DNA of 6,471 bases, taken from NCBI GenBank assembly GCA_021793535.1, contig JAJYSO010000104.1, positions 1-6,471 of the forward strand. The letters are read 5' to 3'. The position numbers and the translations under genes are program-made. The notes beneath the pieces were generated by a model. The model made no database searches. It was not told the DNA's origin and was given only the letters and a program-made list of their open reading frames with translations. Source of the DNA: Bacteroidota bacterium. GTDB lineage: Bacteria; Bacteroidota; Bacteroidia; Flavobacteriales; Flavobacteriaceae. This document shows positions 6,150 to 6,471 of this stretch, one piece after another. Every line of letters starts with the position of its first letter. Position 1 is the stretch's first letter.

Positions 6150-6471
6150 ATGAAGCATAACGAAAAATTTGCCATTATTGGAGGAGGAAGTTGGGCTACG
6201 GCCATGGCTAAAATCTTATGTGAATCATTAGAAACTGTGCATTGGTACATGCGCAATCCAGCGGCCAGTATCCATATCAAAGAAGAACATCGCAACCCAA
6301 ATTACTTGAGTGCGGTGGAGTTCAACCCCCGTCAATTAAAACTGACCACGGACATCAATACCGCAGTTGAAGAAGCCCAGTACTTGATTCTGGCTATTCC
6401 TTCGGCATTTTTGGAAGGCGAACTGCTCAAACTTAAACACCCGTTAACACATAAAGTCATCTATAGCGCTA
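6150..6471 (+). CDS. gpsA: NAD(P)H-dependent glycerol-3-phosphate dehydrogenase, N-terminal part (cut by window edge)
   Basis: GpsA reduces dihydroxyacetone phosphate to sn-glycerol 3-phosphate, the backbone precursor of membrane phospholipids, in the cytoplasm. The 107 complete codons visible contain the Rossmann dinucleotide-binding signature FAIIGGGSWATAMA at residues 7-20. In this the last glycine of the GxGxxG pattern is alanine, as I recall for Bacteroidota GpsA. YLILAIPSAFLEGEL (about 83-97) corresponds to the family's segment around the second strand cluster of the NAD fold (usually AVPS). The catalytic lysine and the C-terminal helical domain lie beyond the window. The ATG at 6150 gives the expected short N-terminus before the first beta strand. 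No Shine-Dalgarno site is seen upstream. The gene is divergent from recA. Confidence 0.9.
   Translation, partial: MKHNEKFAIIGGGSWATAMAKILCESLETVHWYMRNPAASIHIKEEHRNPNYLSAVEFNPRQLKLTTDINTAVEEAQYLILAIPSAFLEGELLKLKHPLTHKVIYSA

Overview
The window looks like chromosomal DNA from a member of the Bacteroidota, most likely a flavobacterium. The evidence is the family-typical sequence of LeuRS, RecA, FtsX and GpsA, the scarcity of Shine-Dalgarno sites, and two perfect matches to the Bacteroidota -7 promoter element TAnnTTTG. All recognisable genes are housekeeping genes. I see no phage, insertion sequence, CRISPR array, rRNA or tRNA.

Layout from left to right. The first 338 bases are the 5' part of ftsX on the minus strand, cut by the window edge. 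A 155-bp divergent intergenic region with a good promoter match leads into leuS (494-3724, plus). Then come nadD, 6 bp downstream, and a small membrane-anchored DUF4359-like gene overlapping nadD by 4 bp. These three probably form one operon, although their products (leucyl-tRNA synthetase, NAD biosynthesis, an unknown envelope protein) do not share an obvious pathway. The operon converges on recA (minus strand, start placed at 5808), and a perfect 9-bp inverted repeat between them may be a shared terminator. A 341-bp region without a convincing gene separates recA from a divergent gpsA, which is cut by the right edge.

The most noteworthy item is inside leuS. The protein has 1076 residues because about 130 residues (297-427) resembling a DUF559 (Vsr-like, PD-(D/E)XK nuclease superfamily) domain sit in a hairpin turn of the CP1 editing domain. 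The reading frame is intact and the LeuRS motifs on both sides are complete. Several residues typical of active DUF559 proteins are replaced, suggesting a domesticated, probably non-cleaving domain. The rest of the window is ordinary, and I find no multi-gene novel system.
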